Source: an uncultured Bacilli bacterium
GTDB lineage: Bacteria > Bacillota_I > Bacilli_A > ML615J-28 > CAG-313
Direction: 5' to 3'
NCBI GenBank assembly: GCA_904501965.1
Contig: CAJGCS010000008.1
Location: forward strand, 1 to 15,160
DNA length: 15,160 bases
Shown here piece by piece: positions 1-7,216 of this stretch. The notes under the pieces are model-generated. The model was not told where the DNA came from. It did no database searches and saw only the letters and a list, made by a program, of their open reading frames with translations. The first letter of the stretch is position 1. Every line of letters starts with the position of its first letter. A program made the position numbers and the translations under genes.

Positions 1-58
1 ATTTATTTTTTTCTTTCCTTATATTATAAAAAAACAAGCTAGGAAATATTCATCAAAT

Positions 59-98
59 AAAAGAGCAGTTAAAAATAAATTTAACTGCTCTTTTATTT
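59..98 (-). terminator. Intrinsic terminator of the amino acid ABC operon
   Basis: A 15-bp perfect stem (59-73 with 80-94) closes a 6-base loop. On the minus strand it follows the ATPase stop codon directly and is followed by a T-rich run. The A-rich side mirrors the T-rich side, so it could also stop transcripts entering from the plus strand. The 58 bases left of it show no gene. Confidence 0.85.
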
Positions 99-1088
99 TT
101 ATAATACTTTCGAAAAGAATTCTTTAGCACGGTCTGTCTCAGGGTTTTCAAACATCGAAATTGGGTCTTTATCTTCAATAATTTTCCCTTCATCAATGAA
201 TAAAATTCTGTCTGAGACTTCTTTTGCAAACGCCATTTCATGGGTTACAATGATCATTGTAATACCACTATTTTTGGCAATTTTTTTAATTAAGTCAAGA
301 ACATCTTTTACCATTTCTGGGTCAAGCGCACTTGTTGGCTCGTCAAACAAAATAATTTTAGGGTTCATCGCAAGCGCTCTAATAATTGCAATACGTTGTT
401 TTTGACCACCAGAAAGTGTTGCAGGATATACATCTTTTTTATCTAGCATATCAATTGATTTTAATAATTCAATCGCATTTTCTGTGTTTGATTTTTTTAT
501 ATCTTTATTTTTGAAAACTACTTTTTTATTAAGTTTTTCTTTTTTAAAAATATTGATAATAGGTAAGAAGAAATTAAAAAGTTTGTTTTTATTGTTAAAT
601 TTTAATTGAATATGATTTGGTGCCATTACAATATTTTGAAGTACTGTTTTATTATTAAAAAGATTAAAATGTTGAAATACCATTCCCATCTTTTGTCGGT
701 GAATATTGATATCAACTTTCATGTCTGCAATATCAATTCCATCAAAAATAATCTTTCCGCTTGTTAAATCTTCAATACAGTTTAAGCATCTTAAAAACGT
801 TGATTTACCACTTCCTGATGGGCCAATTACAGCTATTTTTTCTCCTTTTTTAATATCTAAACTAATATCATTTAATATTGTTTGGTTTCCAATTTTTTTT
901 ACTATATTTTTTATTGTTAATATATGTTCCATATTATCATCTTTATACGTATTTTCATATTCTTCTTTTACCTTTTTAAATAATTCTTTATCGAAGATTA
1001 TCTCATCTTCAATTATTTCTTGTTTTTTCAATACTTTTTTCTTTTGTGTTTTTAAACATATTAATATTAATACTAAAACAAATAACAT
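99..1088 (-). CDS. Polar amino acid ABC transporter ATP-binding protein, with N-terminal extension and internal insert
   Basis: This is the cytoplasmic ATPase (GlnQ/HisP type) that powers the permease encoded just upstream. Seen in the sequence: Walker A GPSGSGKS at residues 89-96, Q-loop at Q139, signature LSGGQ at 225-229, Walker B ILFDEP ending near 251 and H-loop H283. All are intact, so it should hydrolyse ATP. At 329 residues it is about 80 longer than the usual ~245. Two additions explain this: an N-terminal 52 residues beginning with a hydrophobic run (residues 1-12) and then Lys/Glu-rich helix, and a Lys/Asn/Phe-rich insert at about 160-205 between the Q-loop and the signature. The start at 1088 has AGAGG five bases upstream and lies 8 bp after the permease stop. 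A second ATG at 930-932 (residue 53), where family homology begins, also has a plausible ribosome site, so a ~277-residue form is possible. Amino acid specificity cannot be read from the sequence. Confidence 0.92.
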   Translation of the reverse strand: MLFVLVLILICLKTQKKKVLKKQEIIEDEIIFDKELFKKVKEEYENTYKDDNMEHILTIKNIVKKIGNQTILNDISLDIKKGEKIAVIGPSGSGKSTFLRCLNCIEDLTSGKIIFDGIDIADMKVDINIHRQKMGMVFQHFNLFNNKTVLQNIVMAPNHIQLKFNNKNKLFNFFLPIINIFKKEKLNKKVVFKNKDIKKSNTENAIELLKSIDMLDKKDVYPATLSGGQKQRIAIIRALAMNPKIILFDEPTSALDPEMVKDVLDLIKKIAKNSGITMIIVTHEMAFAKEVSDRILFIDEGKIIEDKDPISMFENPETDRAKEFFSKVL

Positions 1089-1096
1089 AACTACCT

Positions 1097-2653
1097 CTAA
1101 TTACGTTTGTCGCTTTTAGCAAAGATTTTTTCAACTAGTTTCACTATTAATGTAATTATTATAATTAATAACACATATACAATTGACATGACTAAGTATG
1201 GTACCATTTTTTCAAGTGAACTATCACCAATACTCTTAAACGCATTATATAAATCCATTACGGATATAAAGCTTGCAACTGATGTTTCTTTGACAAGAGT
1301 AATGAATTCATTACCAATTGATGGTATTATGTTTTTAATAGCTTGAGGAATAACAACTTTTATCATTGATGTGCTATATGATAAACCAAGCGCACGAGAT
1401 GCTTCAAGTTGACCTTTATCAACAGAATTAATACCACCACGTATTATTTCTGTTATGTAAGCACCACTATTTAAGCCAAAGACAATGATTGCAACAATAA
1501 GCTTGTCAATCATTATATTACAGATTGGCAAGATTACATAATATGACATCAGTAATTGAACAACAATTGGTGTACCTCTGAATGCGGTAACATAAATTGA
1601 TGTTATTTTATCTAATGCTTTTAGATACCATTTATACTTGGGTGCAACTTTGATAATACCTATTAGTATACCGATAGCAAGACCAATAATTAAACCAAAT
1701 ATTGCAATTAATACTGTATTTCTAAGACCTATTAATATTAAGTTTTGATAATAAGGTTGCAAGAGATATTCAAAAAACTTTTCTAGTTTTCCTCCATTTA
1801 TCATACTATTAATAGACTCAACAATAGCTTCTGCAGGAAGTTCATCTGTCACTACCGCATAAAGTCTTCCATATAATACATCTTGGCAAATAAGTTGAAG
1901 TGATGCATTACCTACCCCTTCAATGTTTGCAAAGCCAACAAAGCCAAAACCTTCATCACCGGCAATATACCAGTTCCCCATGGTTCCAGTTTGATAACCG
2001 ATTTTTTCACCCTTTAAGTTTGATAGCACTTCTTCTACATCTGATGCAGTTTTACAGTTGTCAAAGTCTTTATTACTTTCTTTAACAATAAGTTTTTGTG
2101 ATGCATTATAGTAGGCTAAAGTAAACTCAAATTCTTCTTCTCTTTCGGGTGTAACAGTGATTCCGGCCATGCCAATATCAGAATATCCTGTTGAAACGCT
2201 CGGGAATATTGCGTCAAAATCCATCTCAGCTACTACTAATTCTATTCCTTTGCTTTCTGCAAATCCTATAGCAATTTCTATGTCTATACCATATGCTTTA
2301 CCGTCAACATCTTTATATTCAAATGGTCCAAAAGGCATATTGGTTGCAACAACAAATGTGTTTTCATCATTAACATACCCACTTACTTTTGGGGTAACAC
2401 CAATTTTACCATCAAGATTGTTTACATATTTATTAACTATTTGATCAAATTCGCCGCTTTCCTTAATTGAACTTAAATAATTGTTAAAATCATTTTTTAA
2501 TTCTAAATTATTCTTTTGTAAAATAAAAGCATAATCTTCTTCTGTTAAAGCAATATCAATTATTTTTAGTTTTTCTTTTTCATTATTATTACCACATGAA
2601 CCTAAGATAAATAAAGAAATAATTGCAACTATTAATATATAAACCTTTTTCAT
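1097..2653 (-). CDS. Fused lipoprotein substrate-binding domain and permease of a polar amino acid ABC transporter (permuted receptor domain)
   Basis: This single 518-residue protein supplies both receptor and membrane channel for amino acid uptake, as in GlnP-like fusions. Residues 1-20 are a lipoprotein signal with lipobox LGSC (Cys20). Residues about 98-280 are an SBP_bac_3 domain: NMPFGPFEYKD start, TPER at 169-172 with the Arg expected to hold the substrate carboxylate, QTGT at 221-224 and VVTD ending at D270, expected to hold the amino group. Residues 300-512 are the permease, with several hydrophobic helices and an EAA loop at 417-440 (EASRALG...IPQA). The oddity is residues 28-80 (TEEDYAF...SGEFDQIVNKY). 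They match the usual last ~50 residues of such binding domains but sit in front of the domain, and are absent before the permease. The start has GGTGAT upstream of ATG. Lipid anchoring and the fusion fix the receptor at the outer membrane face. The ATPase gene follows after 8 bp. Confidence 0.93.
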   Translation of the reverse strand: MKKVYILIVAIISLFILGSCGNNNEKEKLKIIDIALTEEDYAFILQKNNLELKNDFNNYLSSIKESGEFDQIVNKYVNNLDGKIGVTPKVSGYVNDENTFVVATNMPFGPFEYKDVDGKAYGIDIEIAIGFAESKGIELVVAEMDFDAIFPSVSTGYSDIGMAGITVTPEREEEFEFTLAYYNASQKLIVKESNKDFDNCKTASDVEEVLSNLKGEKIGYQTGTMGNWYIAGDEGFGFVGFANIEGVGNASLQLICQDVLYGRLYAVVTDELPAEAIVESINSMINGGKLEKFFEYLLQPYYQNLILIGLRNTVLIAIFGLIIGLAIGILIGIIKVAPKYKWYLKALDKITSIYVTAFRGTPIVVQLLMSYYVILPICNIMIDKLIVAIIVFGLNSGAYITEIIRGGINSVDKGQLEASRALGLSYSTSMIKVVIPQAIKNIIPSIGNEFITLVKETSVASFISVMDLYNAFKSIGDSSLEKMVPYLVMSIVYVLLIIIITLIVKLVEKIFAKSDKRN

Positions 2654-2850
2654 ATTATCACCTTTATTTGCAAATAAAAAGCCTAGTCGACATTCCTTAT
2701 CGACTAGGACAAAAGCGCAAATATATTTGCGGTACGACTAGCCAATAATTATGTTGCTTACTAAGCTAATCGCATAATTATACTCAAGGAATATTCCTAT
2801 CTTTTCAAGTTTTTAAATTTATATCAATATTATATATTAAATTATACGTA
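2654..2850 (-). promoter_or_regulatory. Structured 5' leader with terminator/antiterminator pair (candidate orphan riboswitch or attenuator)
   Basis: The ~195-nt untranslated leader between the predicted transcription start and the transporter start codon holds, in transcript order: a perfect palindrome around 2785-2796; a 9-bp hairpin arm pair (2773-2781 with 2745-2753) capped by GCTT/AAGC; a GCAAA/TTTGC hairpin at 2717-2730; and a strong terminator at 2674-2708. UUGGCUAG (2745-2738) can pair over 8 bases, two of them G-U, with CUAGUCGA, the 5' arm of the terminator (2707-2700). That gives a mutually exclusive antiterminator. The terminator loop AAGGAAU (2698-2692) is exactly complementary to AUUCCUU (2792-2786), allowing a pseudoknot. 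I do not recognise a known riboswitch class. The antiterminator layout recalls a T-box, but the UGGN tRNA-pairing sequence reads UCGU. Confidence 0.55.
2674..2708 (-). terminator. Attenuator terminator in the transporter leader
   Basis: A 9-bp perfect stem, CCTAGTCGA with TCGACTAGG (2708-2700 with 2690-2682), encloses a 9-base loop and is followed on the minus strand by CTTTTTATTT. It lies inside the 5' leader about 20 bases before the start codon, so it would stop transcription before the operon is reached unless the alternative pairing forms. Confidence 0.75.
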
Positions 2851-2855
2851 TTGTA

Positions 2856-2884
2856 TATATATATGCGTTTGAAAACGTTGTCAA
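2856..2884 (-). promoter_or_regulatory. Sigma-A promoter of the amino acid transporter operon
   Basis: A perfect -35 TTGACA (2884-2879) is followed by a 17-base spacer and -10 TATATA (2861-2856). It lies directly after the terminator of the upstream large gene and about 200 bases before the transporter start. A nearby TATAAT further downstream has no matching -35. The -35 hexamer is embedded in the cre box. Confidence 0.7.
2870..2883. promoter_or_regulatory. CcpA catabolite-responsive element (cre) over the -35 box
   Basis: TGAAAACGTTGTCA matches the cre consensus TGWAANCGNTNWCA at every position, including the central CG. It overlaps five of the six bases of the -35 hexamer and extends into the spacer, a placement where CcpA binding would block RNA polymerase and repress. 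The encoded regulator is not in this window, so its use is inferred from the Bacillota rule. Confidence 0.7.
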
Positions 2885-2895
2885 TAATTAAGTGT

Positions 2896-2940
2896 TTAAA
2901 AAAACTAATAGTAGTATTTTATCAGCTACTATTAGTTTTT
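2896..2940 (-). terminator. Terminator of the 1401-residue surface protein gene
   Basis: A 15-bp perfect stem (2940-2926 with 2914-2900 on the minus strand) with an 11-base loop runs straight into a T-run. It begins 4 bases after the stop codon at 2944-2946. It insulates the transporter promoter that starts only about 12 bases further on. Confidence 0.88.
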
Positions 2941-2943
2941 AAT

Positions 2944-5900
2944 TTATTTAATAATGCCTAACATTTCTAAGATTGTACTTGCAAGATTTGAGTCTTCAAG
3001 CTTTTCGATTGCCTCTTCGCTTGGAATAAAGTTGTCTTTATCACTTGAATTTTTATATTCGTTATACACATCTTCAATTAGTGTTGCTTCTTCAGAAATG
3101 TCTGTACTTTCTAAATCTATTTCTACACCTGTTATTTCTTTTAACATATCTTCTGCTAGTTCATTTGACTCTAAGTCTTTAATAGCATTTGTTATATCAG
3201 TAATACTTGTTGATTCATTAATATTAAAGTTATTTACTTTATTTGCAATGTCAACTAAGTTACCAATATTAGTTGCTTGTTCTTTTAAAACATTTGGATC
3301 TTTAAAGTCATATTTGTAATTACCAGAATCATCAAGCGGTAAGATATCAAGTCCATCTTTTCCAAGTGCTGTTTCTAGAAGTGTTCCTACAACCTTACTT
3401 GTAATGATGCCTTCTGAGGCTTTTAGCATAATTTGTTCTACTGAACTACCTTCAAGTGTACTTAAATCACTTTCTTCTAGTAATCCTTGAGCTTCGCCTA
3501 ATAATCCTAAAAGGGTTGAAATCTCTTTACCAAAGCCATTTTCTTCTATATTAACTTTATCTGTTTCAGTTAATGAAATATCATATCCAACTTTATCGAT
3601 TAGTTGATATACAATTGGTTTGAAGATTTCTGATTGGCCAATTTGATCAAATAACACAGAAACTTTATTTATTTCTTCTTCGCTCATGTTGCCTTTAAAT
3701 AAATCTTCAAGAGCAAATTCAGAGCTACCAGCAATATCAATAAAGCTTATTGCAATATCAATTGATATAACAAGTTCGTTATGCCAATTTGTAACCTTAT
3801 TTAAATCTAAAGTAATTCCATTATTTTCAAGAGTTTCATTAAAGTTTGTTGAATTGATAAATAATTCAAATAATGCTTTTTCTTCTCCTTTAATAAATGT
3901 AGATTCTATAGCTTTTAGAAGTGTTTGTTTAAGTAATTCTTCGTTTTCTTTATTTATTTCAAATGAAGAAAAATCAGTAATGTCTAAAGATAAGAAATCA
4001 ATTACTACGTCAAGAAGTAATTTTACTTCTTTTTTGAATATTTCTTTTTCTTCTAATTTCTCAAACTTTTCTAAAGTGAAGAAATCCTTAATCTGAGCTG
4101 GTAATGAAGCGCTCTTAATAATACCAGGAAGTTTATCAAGAATCACTTTTCTAACAATCTCGGATTCACTGATTATATCAACGAACTTAGAAGTTTTTTC
4201 TTTATCGTTTAAAAGTTTTTCTTTAAATATTTCAAAAGATAAATCGGTAAAATCTGTTCCAAAAATATTGATTACTTCAATTAATGCATCACATAATACT
4301 GATACTTCAATATCCCAGTTAATATATGTATTTCCAAGATCATCATATAAAATATCATCTAAGTTAATATCAAATCCACCAATATTAGAAAGTAGTGATT
4401 TTATTAATATTTCTTCATTGCCATCAATAATAGATAAATTAAAGATGTCAATAATAACTTCCTTAAAGATAGATTGAACGCTTGGGTCAGTGAAGTCTGG
4501 TTCAAATTTATTTTCTGAAGTAATTAAATTTAGGATGTCTTCTTTTATTGGAGAGTTATTAATCTTTTTAATTATATTAAATAACGCAATAAAGTCATTT
4601 TCAATAATTTGAATAATTGCTTCTTTTGTAAGAATAGACTTTAATTCCTCTGGAAGTTTTTCTTTTTGGACTGCATTAAATGTAAGTTCCGCAACAATAT
4701 TTTTAATAACAATTGAACTTGTTATTGATTTAATTACTGTTTCTGTATGAGGGCTATTTGCAAGAATATCAACCCAATCAGATACATCTTGGTCGCTAAC
4801 ATCAAGTTTTGTAATTTTTACAAGCCCAATAACACTATCAATAATATATGATTTTTCTAAATCCCAGTTAATATATTTTTGCCCATCTTGATATAATATT
4901 TCTTTGGCATTAATTTCAACATTTGAAGATGCACCAATTAAGTTAATTACATATTCTAAAAGTGCTTCTTCACTACCTTTGATTATTGTAAGGTTTAAAA
5001 GTGTATCAAGTAATTTTTCTAAAGATGTAGTTAACTGTTCGTCTTCAAAATCAATATTTTCTACAGTTACTTTTTCATTATTTAATAAAGCCGTAAATAA
5101 TTCTTTTAAATCAGTTTTATATATATCTAAAATTGCATCTGCAATACTTAAAATATCTTCTTCAAAACAAGTTAATAAAGCTTCTTTTGTAAGAATAGCT
5201 TTTAGATTAGATGGTATTGATTCTTCACCTACTATATAATCATATAATAGTGTAACTACTAAAGCTTTGGCAATGTCTGAATTTGTTATATCTTCAATTA
5301 TGCTTCGTGCATCATCCGATGAAAGTAAAATGTCAACTAATTTTGTAGGATCTTCAATTGAAACTAATAAGTCGTTTCCAAATACTTCCAAAATGTCAAC
5401 AACAAGTGAAGAAATAACATTTGATTCGTTATCCCAGTTAATTCTGCTATTGCCATTTTCATCAAATAAGATTTCATCAATTTCTACGCCTTCTTCAACA
5501 AGCGATGTAAATAATGCTTTTAAAAGCATATTTTCATGACCATGAATAATCTTTAATCCAAGTAGATGTGTTATAGAATATTCAATTGCGCTAGTAATTT
5601 CAGGATCGCTTAAATCAACATAAATGCTTGATAAGTCCTCTCCTCTAATAGCTGCATTAATAATTTCTTTTAAATCAGTAAGATAGACTTTCTTAGCAAT
5701 ATCTGCAACACCAGTGATATCATATCTTAAGTATGTCTTAATATCTTCTTTTGTAAGCATATCTTTAAGAGCTATTAAAGATTCATCGTTTGTTGAATCT
5801 AATGCATCATGAATATATCTTACTGCTAGTGGAAGCCCAATATATTCAACTGTTGTTGTATCTAATAAATCACTTATGCAAGTTTCAAGACCTTTATTAA

Positions 5901-7149
5901 TCTTATCATTAGTAAGAAGAATTTCAATTAATTCTTCTTCCGTTTCAAAAGTGATATTTTCTGTAACCATTACATCAAAAACAACCATAACAGCATCAAC
6001 AATCAAATCAAAGTCTTTATTGATTTCGATACTTTCAAGTTCTTCTTTAGTAATACCGTATTCTTTTGTGATACCACTATCTTCAAGATAATATGTTAAA
6101 TAATCATATCCAACAGGAAGTAATAATTCTACAGCTTTTGACTGTGCTAATAAGTTTTCTATGATATCAACATCTTCTTCATTTAGAACTTCCATTATTT
6201 TTGTATATTCAATTTGATCTTCATTCATGCATGTTTCTGCAACCTTTACAAAAACAGGTAGTGATGAATGAATTCTTCCATATTCATCTAATACATTAAG
6301 AGTTCCATCAGTAGTTGAGACAGCAAACAATTGACCAAAGTACTTCATATCGACAGAGGCTTCATCGTTTTTACCTCTTGAAAGATTTGAAAGAAATCTT
6401 GATAAAGACATATCTAATCCTTTATCCGCAGCTTCTAGCATATCTTTTACCAGATTAACTTCACCAGAAAGATTTTGTTCATCTTCTTCTGTAAATACAT
6501 CAACTACATTAATTGCATCTTCTAAAAGCATATCAAAAGTTGAAATTGTTCCATACATTGGCATAATTACAATTAAGAAAACTAAAGTAAAACGAACAGA
6601 TGCAATACCCATACCTGCGAATCTTGAGGCCATTGTTTTCTTTTGCTTCGGCATACCTTTTGTTTGAATTTTATAACAAAGCCATGTAATAAAGCGAATA
6701 AATGGCGCAACTAAAAATGCTATTACTAATAAGCCAACTACATACACAACACTTCTAACAACAGTTGATACAAGTGCTTCTGCAAGTTCAATAATTTTTG
6801 ATGAAGAGGCAGCATCTATATTACCATTATATATATTATTTGCAAGTAGTTGTATTCCTAGTTCTTTTAAATTAAGTGGGCCTTCGACTGGTTCGAACAT
6901 TGATACAAATACTGACCAATCTGCATTAATTAATAATTTTGTTATTAAATCAATACAACATATAAAAATAATAAATGGAATTAAGAAAGAAAGAGCTCTT
7001 CTTAAGGATTTTCTTGTCCCATTTATAAATCCCCATAAAAGATAAATAGCTCCTAATCCTATAACAAGTATATCTAATAAAATCATTAAAATTGCTGAAA
7101 TTATAGTGATTAAATCAGGGGTTATAAAACTTAAAATTCCTGAATTCAT
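2944..7149 (-). CDS. Giant membrane-anchored repeat protein with CvpA-like N-terminal domain
   Basis: The function is unknown. The 1401 residues open with four predicted membrane helices (about 13-40, 53-74, 128-151, 181-200). The arrangement and the short basic loop GTRKSLRR after helix 1 resemble CvpA (colicin V production) family proteins, usually ~160-180 residues. Basic loops at 44-51 and 160-186 should be cytoplasmic, which places the remaining ~1200 residues outside the cell. That part is acidic and Ile/Leu/Asn/Glu-rich, probably mainly helical, and holds four repeats of about 185 residues (465-1200), each with an Asn-Trp motif, plus weaker repeat-like flanks. No sortase motif, signal peptidase site or enzymatic motif was seen. 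The start at 7149 has GAGG seven bases upstream and its own promoter. It ends in a strong terminator, so it is probably a single-gene unit. A scaffold or adhesin role is only a guess. Confidence 0.9.
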   Translation of the reverse strand: MNSGILSFITPDLITIISAILMILLDILVIGLGAIYLLWGFINGTRKSLRRALSFLIPFIIFICCIDLITKLLINADWSVFVSMFEPVEGPLNLKELGIQLLANNIYNGNIDAASSSKIIELAEALVSTVVRSVVYVVGLLVIAFLVAPFIRFITWLCYKIQTKGMPKQKKTMASRFAGMGIASVRFTLVFLIVIMPMYGTISTFDMLLEDAINVVDVFTEEDEQNLSGEVNLVKDMLEAADKGLDMSLSRFLSNLSRGKNDEASVDMKYFGQLFAVSTTDGTLNVLDEYGRIHSSLPVFVKVAETCMNEDQIEYTKIMEVLNEEDVDIIENLLAQSKAVELLLPVGYDYLTYYLEDSGITKEYGITKEELESIEINKDFDLIVDAVMVVFDVMVTENITFETEEELIEILLTNDKINKGLETCISDLLDTTTVEYIGLPLAVRYIHDALDSTNDESLIALKDMLTKEDIKTYLRYDITGVADIAKKVYLTDLKEIINAAIRGEDLSSIYVDLSDPEITSAIEYSITHLLGLKIIHGHENMLLKALFTSLVEEGVEIDEILFDENGNSRINWDNESNVISSLVVDILEVFGNDLLVSIEDPTKLVDILLSSDDARSIIEDITNSDIAKALVVTLLYDYIVGEESIPSNLKAILTKEALLTCFEEDILSIADAILDIYKTDLKELFTALLNNEKVTVENIDFEDEQLTTSLEKLLDTLLNLTIIKGSEEALLEYVINLIGASSNVEINAKEILYQDGQKYINWDLEKSYIIDSVIGLVKITKLDVSDQDVSDWVDILANSPHTETVIKSITSSIVIKNIVAELTFNAVQKEKLPEELKSILTKEAIIQIIENDFIALFNIIKKINNSPIKEDILNLITSENKFEPDFTDPSVQSIFKEVIIDIFNLSIIDGNEEILIKSLLSNIGGFDINLDDILYDDLGNTYINWDIEVSVLCDALIEVINIFGTDFTDLSFEIFKEKLLNDKEKTSKFVDIISESEIVRKVILDKLPGIIKSASLPAQIKDFFTLEKFEKLEEKEIFKKEVKLLLDVVIDFLSLDITDFSSFEINKENEELLKQTLLKAIESTFIKGEEKALFELFINSTNFNETLENNGITLDLNKVTNWHNELVISIDIAISFIDIAGSSEFALEDLFKGNMSEEEINKVSVLFDQIGQSEIFKPIVYQLIDKVGYDISLTETDKVNIEENGFGKEISTLLGLLGEAQGLLEESDLSTLEGSSVEQIMLKASEGIITSKVVGTLLETALGKDGLDILPLDDSGNYKYDFKDPNVLKEQATNIGNLVDIANKVNNFNINESTSITDITNAIKDLESNELAEDMLKEITGVEIDLESTDISEEATLIEDVYNEYKNSSDKDNFIPSEEAIEKLEDSNLASTILEMLGIIK
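3580..5757 (-). repeat. Four tandem ~185-residue 'NW' repeats within the giant protein
   Basis: The units start at residues 465, 653, 840 and about 1024 (LTKE, LTKE, LTKE, FTLEK) and carry Asn-Trp with Trp at 572, 762, 945 and 1122. A G-x-E-x-x-L block occurs at about 537, 725, 910 and 1088. A conserved INWD core is preceded by an IL(F/Y)-D-x-x-G turn in the first three copies; the fourth reads TNWH and is the most diverged. Some DNA identity remains: GCTTCTTTTGTAAGAATAG (plus-strand sense) occurs near 4620 and near 5180, one period apart, and ATCCCAGTTA recurs at 4312, 4861 and 5431. I do not recognise the repeat as a named family. Confidence 0.85.
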
Positions 7150-7180
7150 AATATCGCCTCAATTCATATTTAATTATTTT

Positions 7181-7209
7181 ATTATATCATATCTATTTTT
7201 TTATTTCAA
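7181..7209 (-). promoter_or_regulatory. Promoter of the giant surface protein gene
   Basis: -35 TTGAAA (7209-7204), a 17-base spacer and -10 TATAAT (7186-7181) preceded by TGA, an extended -10. It lies in the 67-base gap after the murA-like gene, about 32 bases before the start codon. No hairpin terminator is visible in this gap, so transcripts from murA may also read through. Confidence 0.75.
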
Positions 7210-7216
7210 TCAATTC

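Noticed and set aside
1..58. TATAAT at 23-28 and an AAGGAAAG ribosome-like site at 13-20, minus strand, suggesting a next gene
   Set aside because: No -35 at a usable distance, the ribosome-like site would lie at or before the predicted transcript start, and no start codon is inside the window.
2700..2745. T-box antiterminator upstream of the transporter
   Set aside because: The outline and the ACCGC sequence resemble a T-box, but UGGN is replaced by UCGU and no Stem I or specifier loop can be drawn in the short leader. It was kept as an unassigned leader instead.
2761..2775. Four-codon leader peptide (ATG CGA TTA GCT TAG) on the minus strand of the leader
   Set aside because: No convincing ribosome site, no run of a regulatory amino acid, and the bases are explained by a hairpin.
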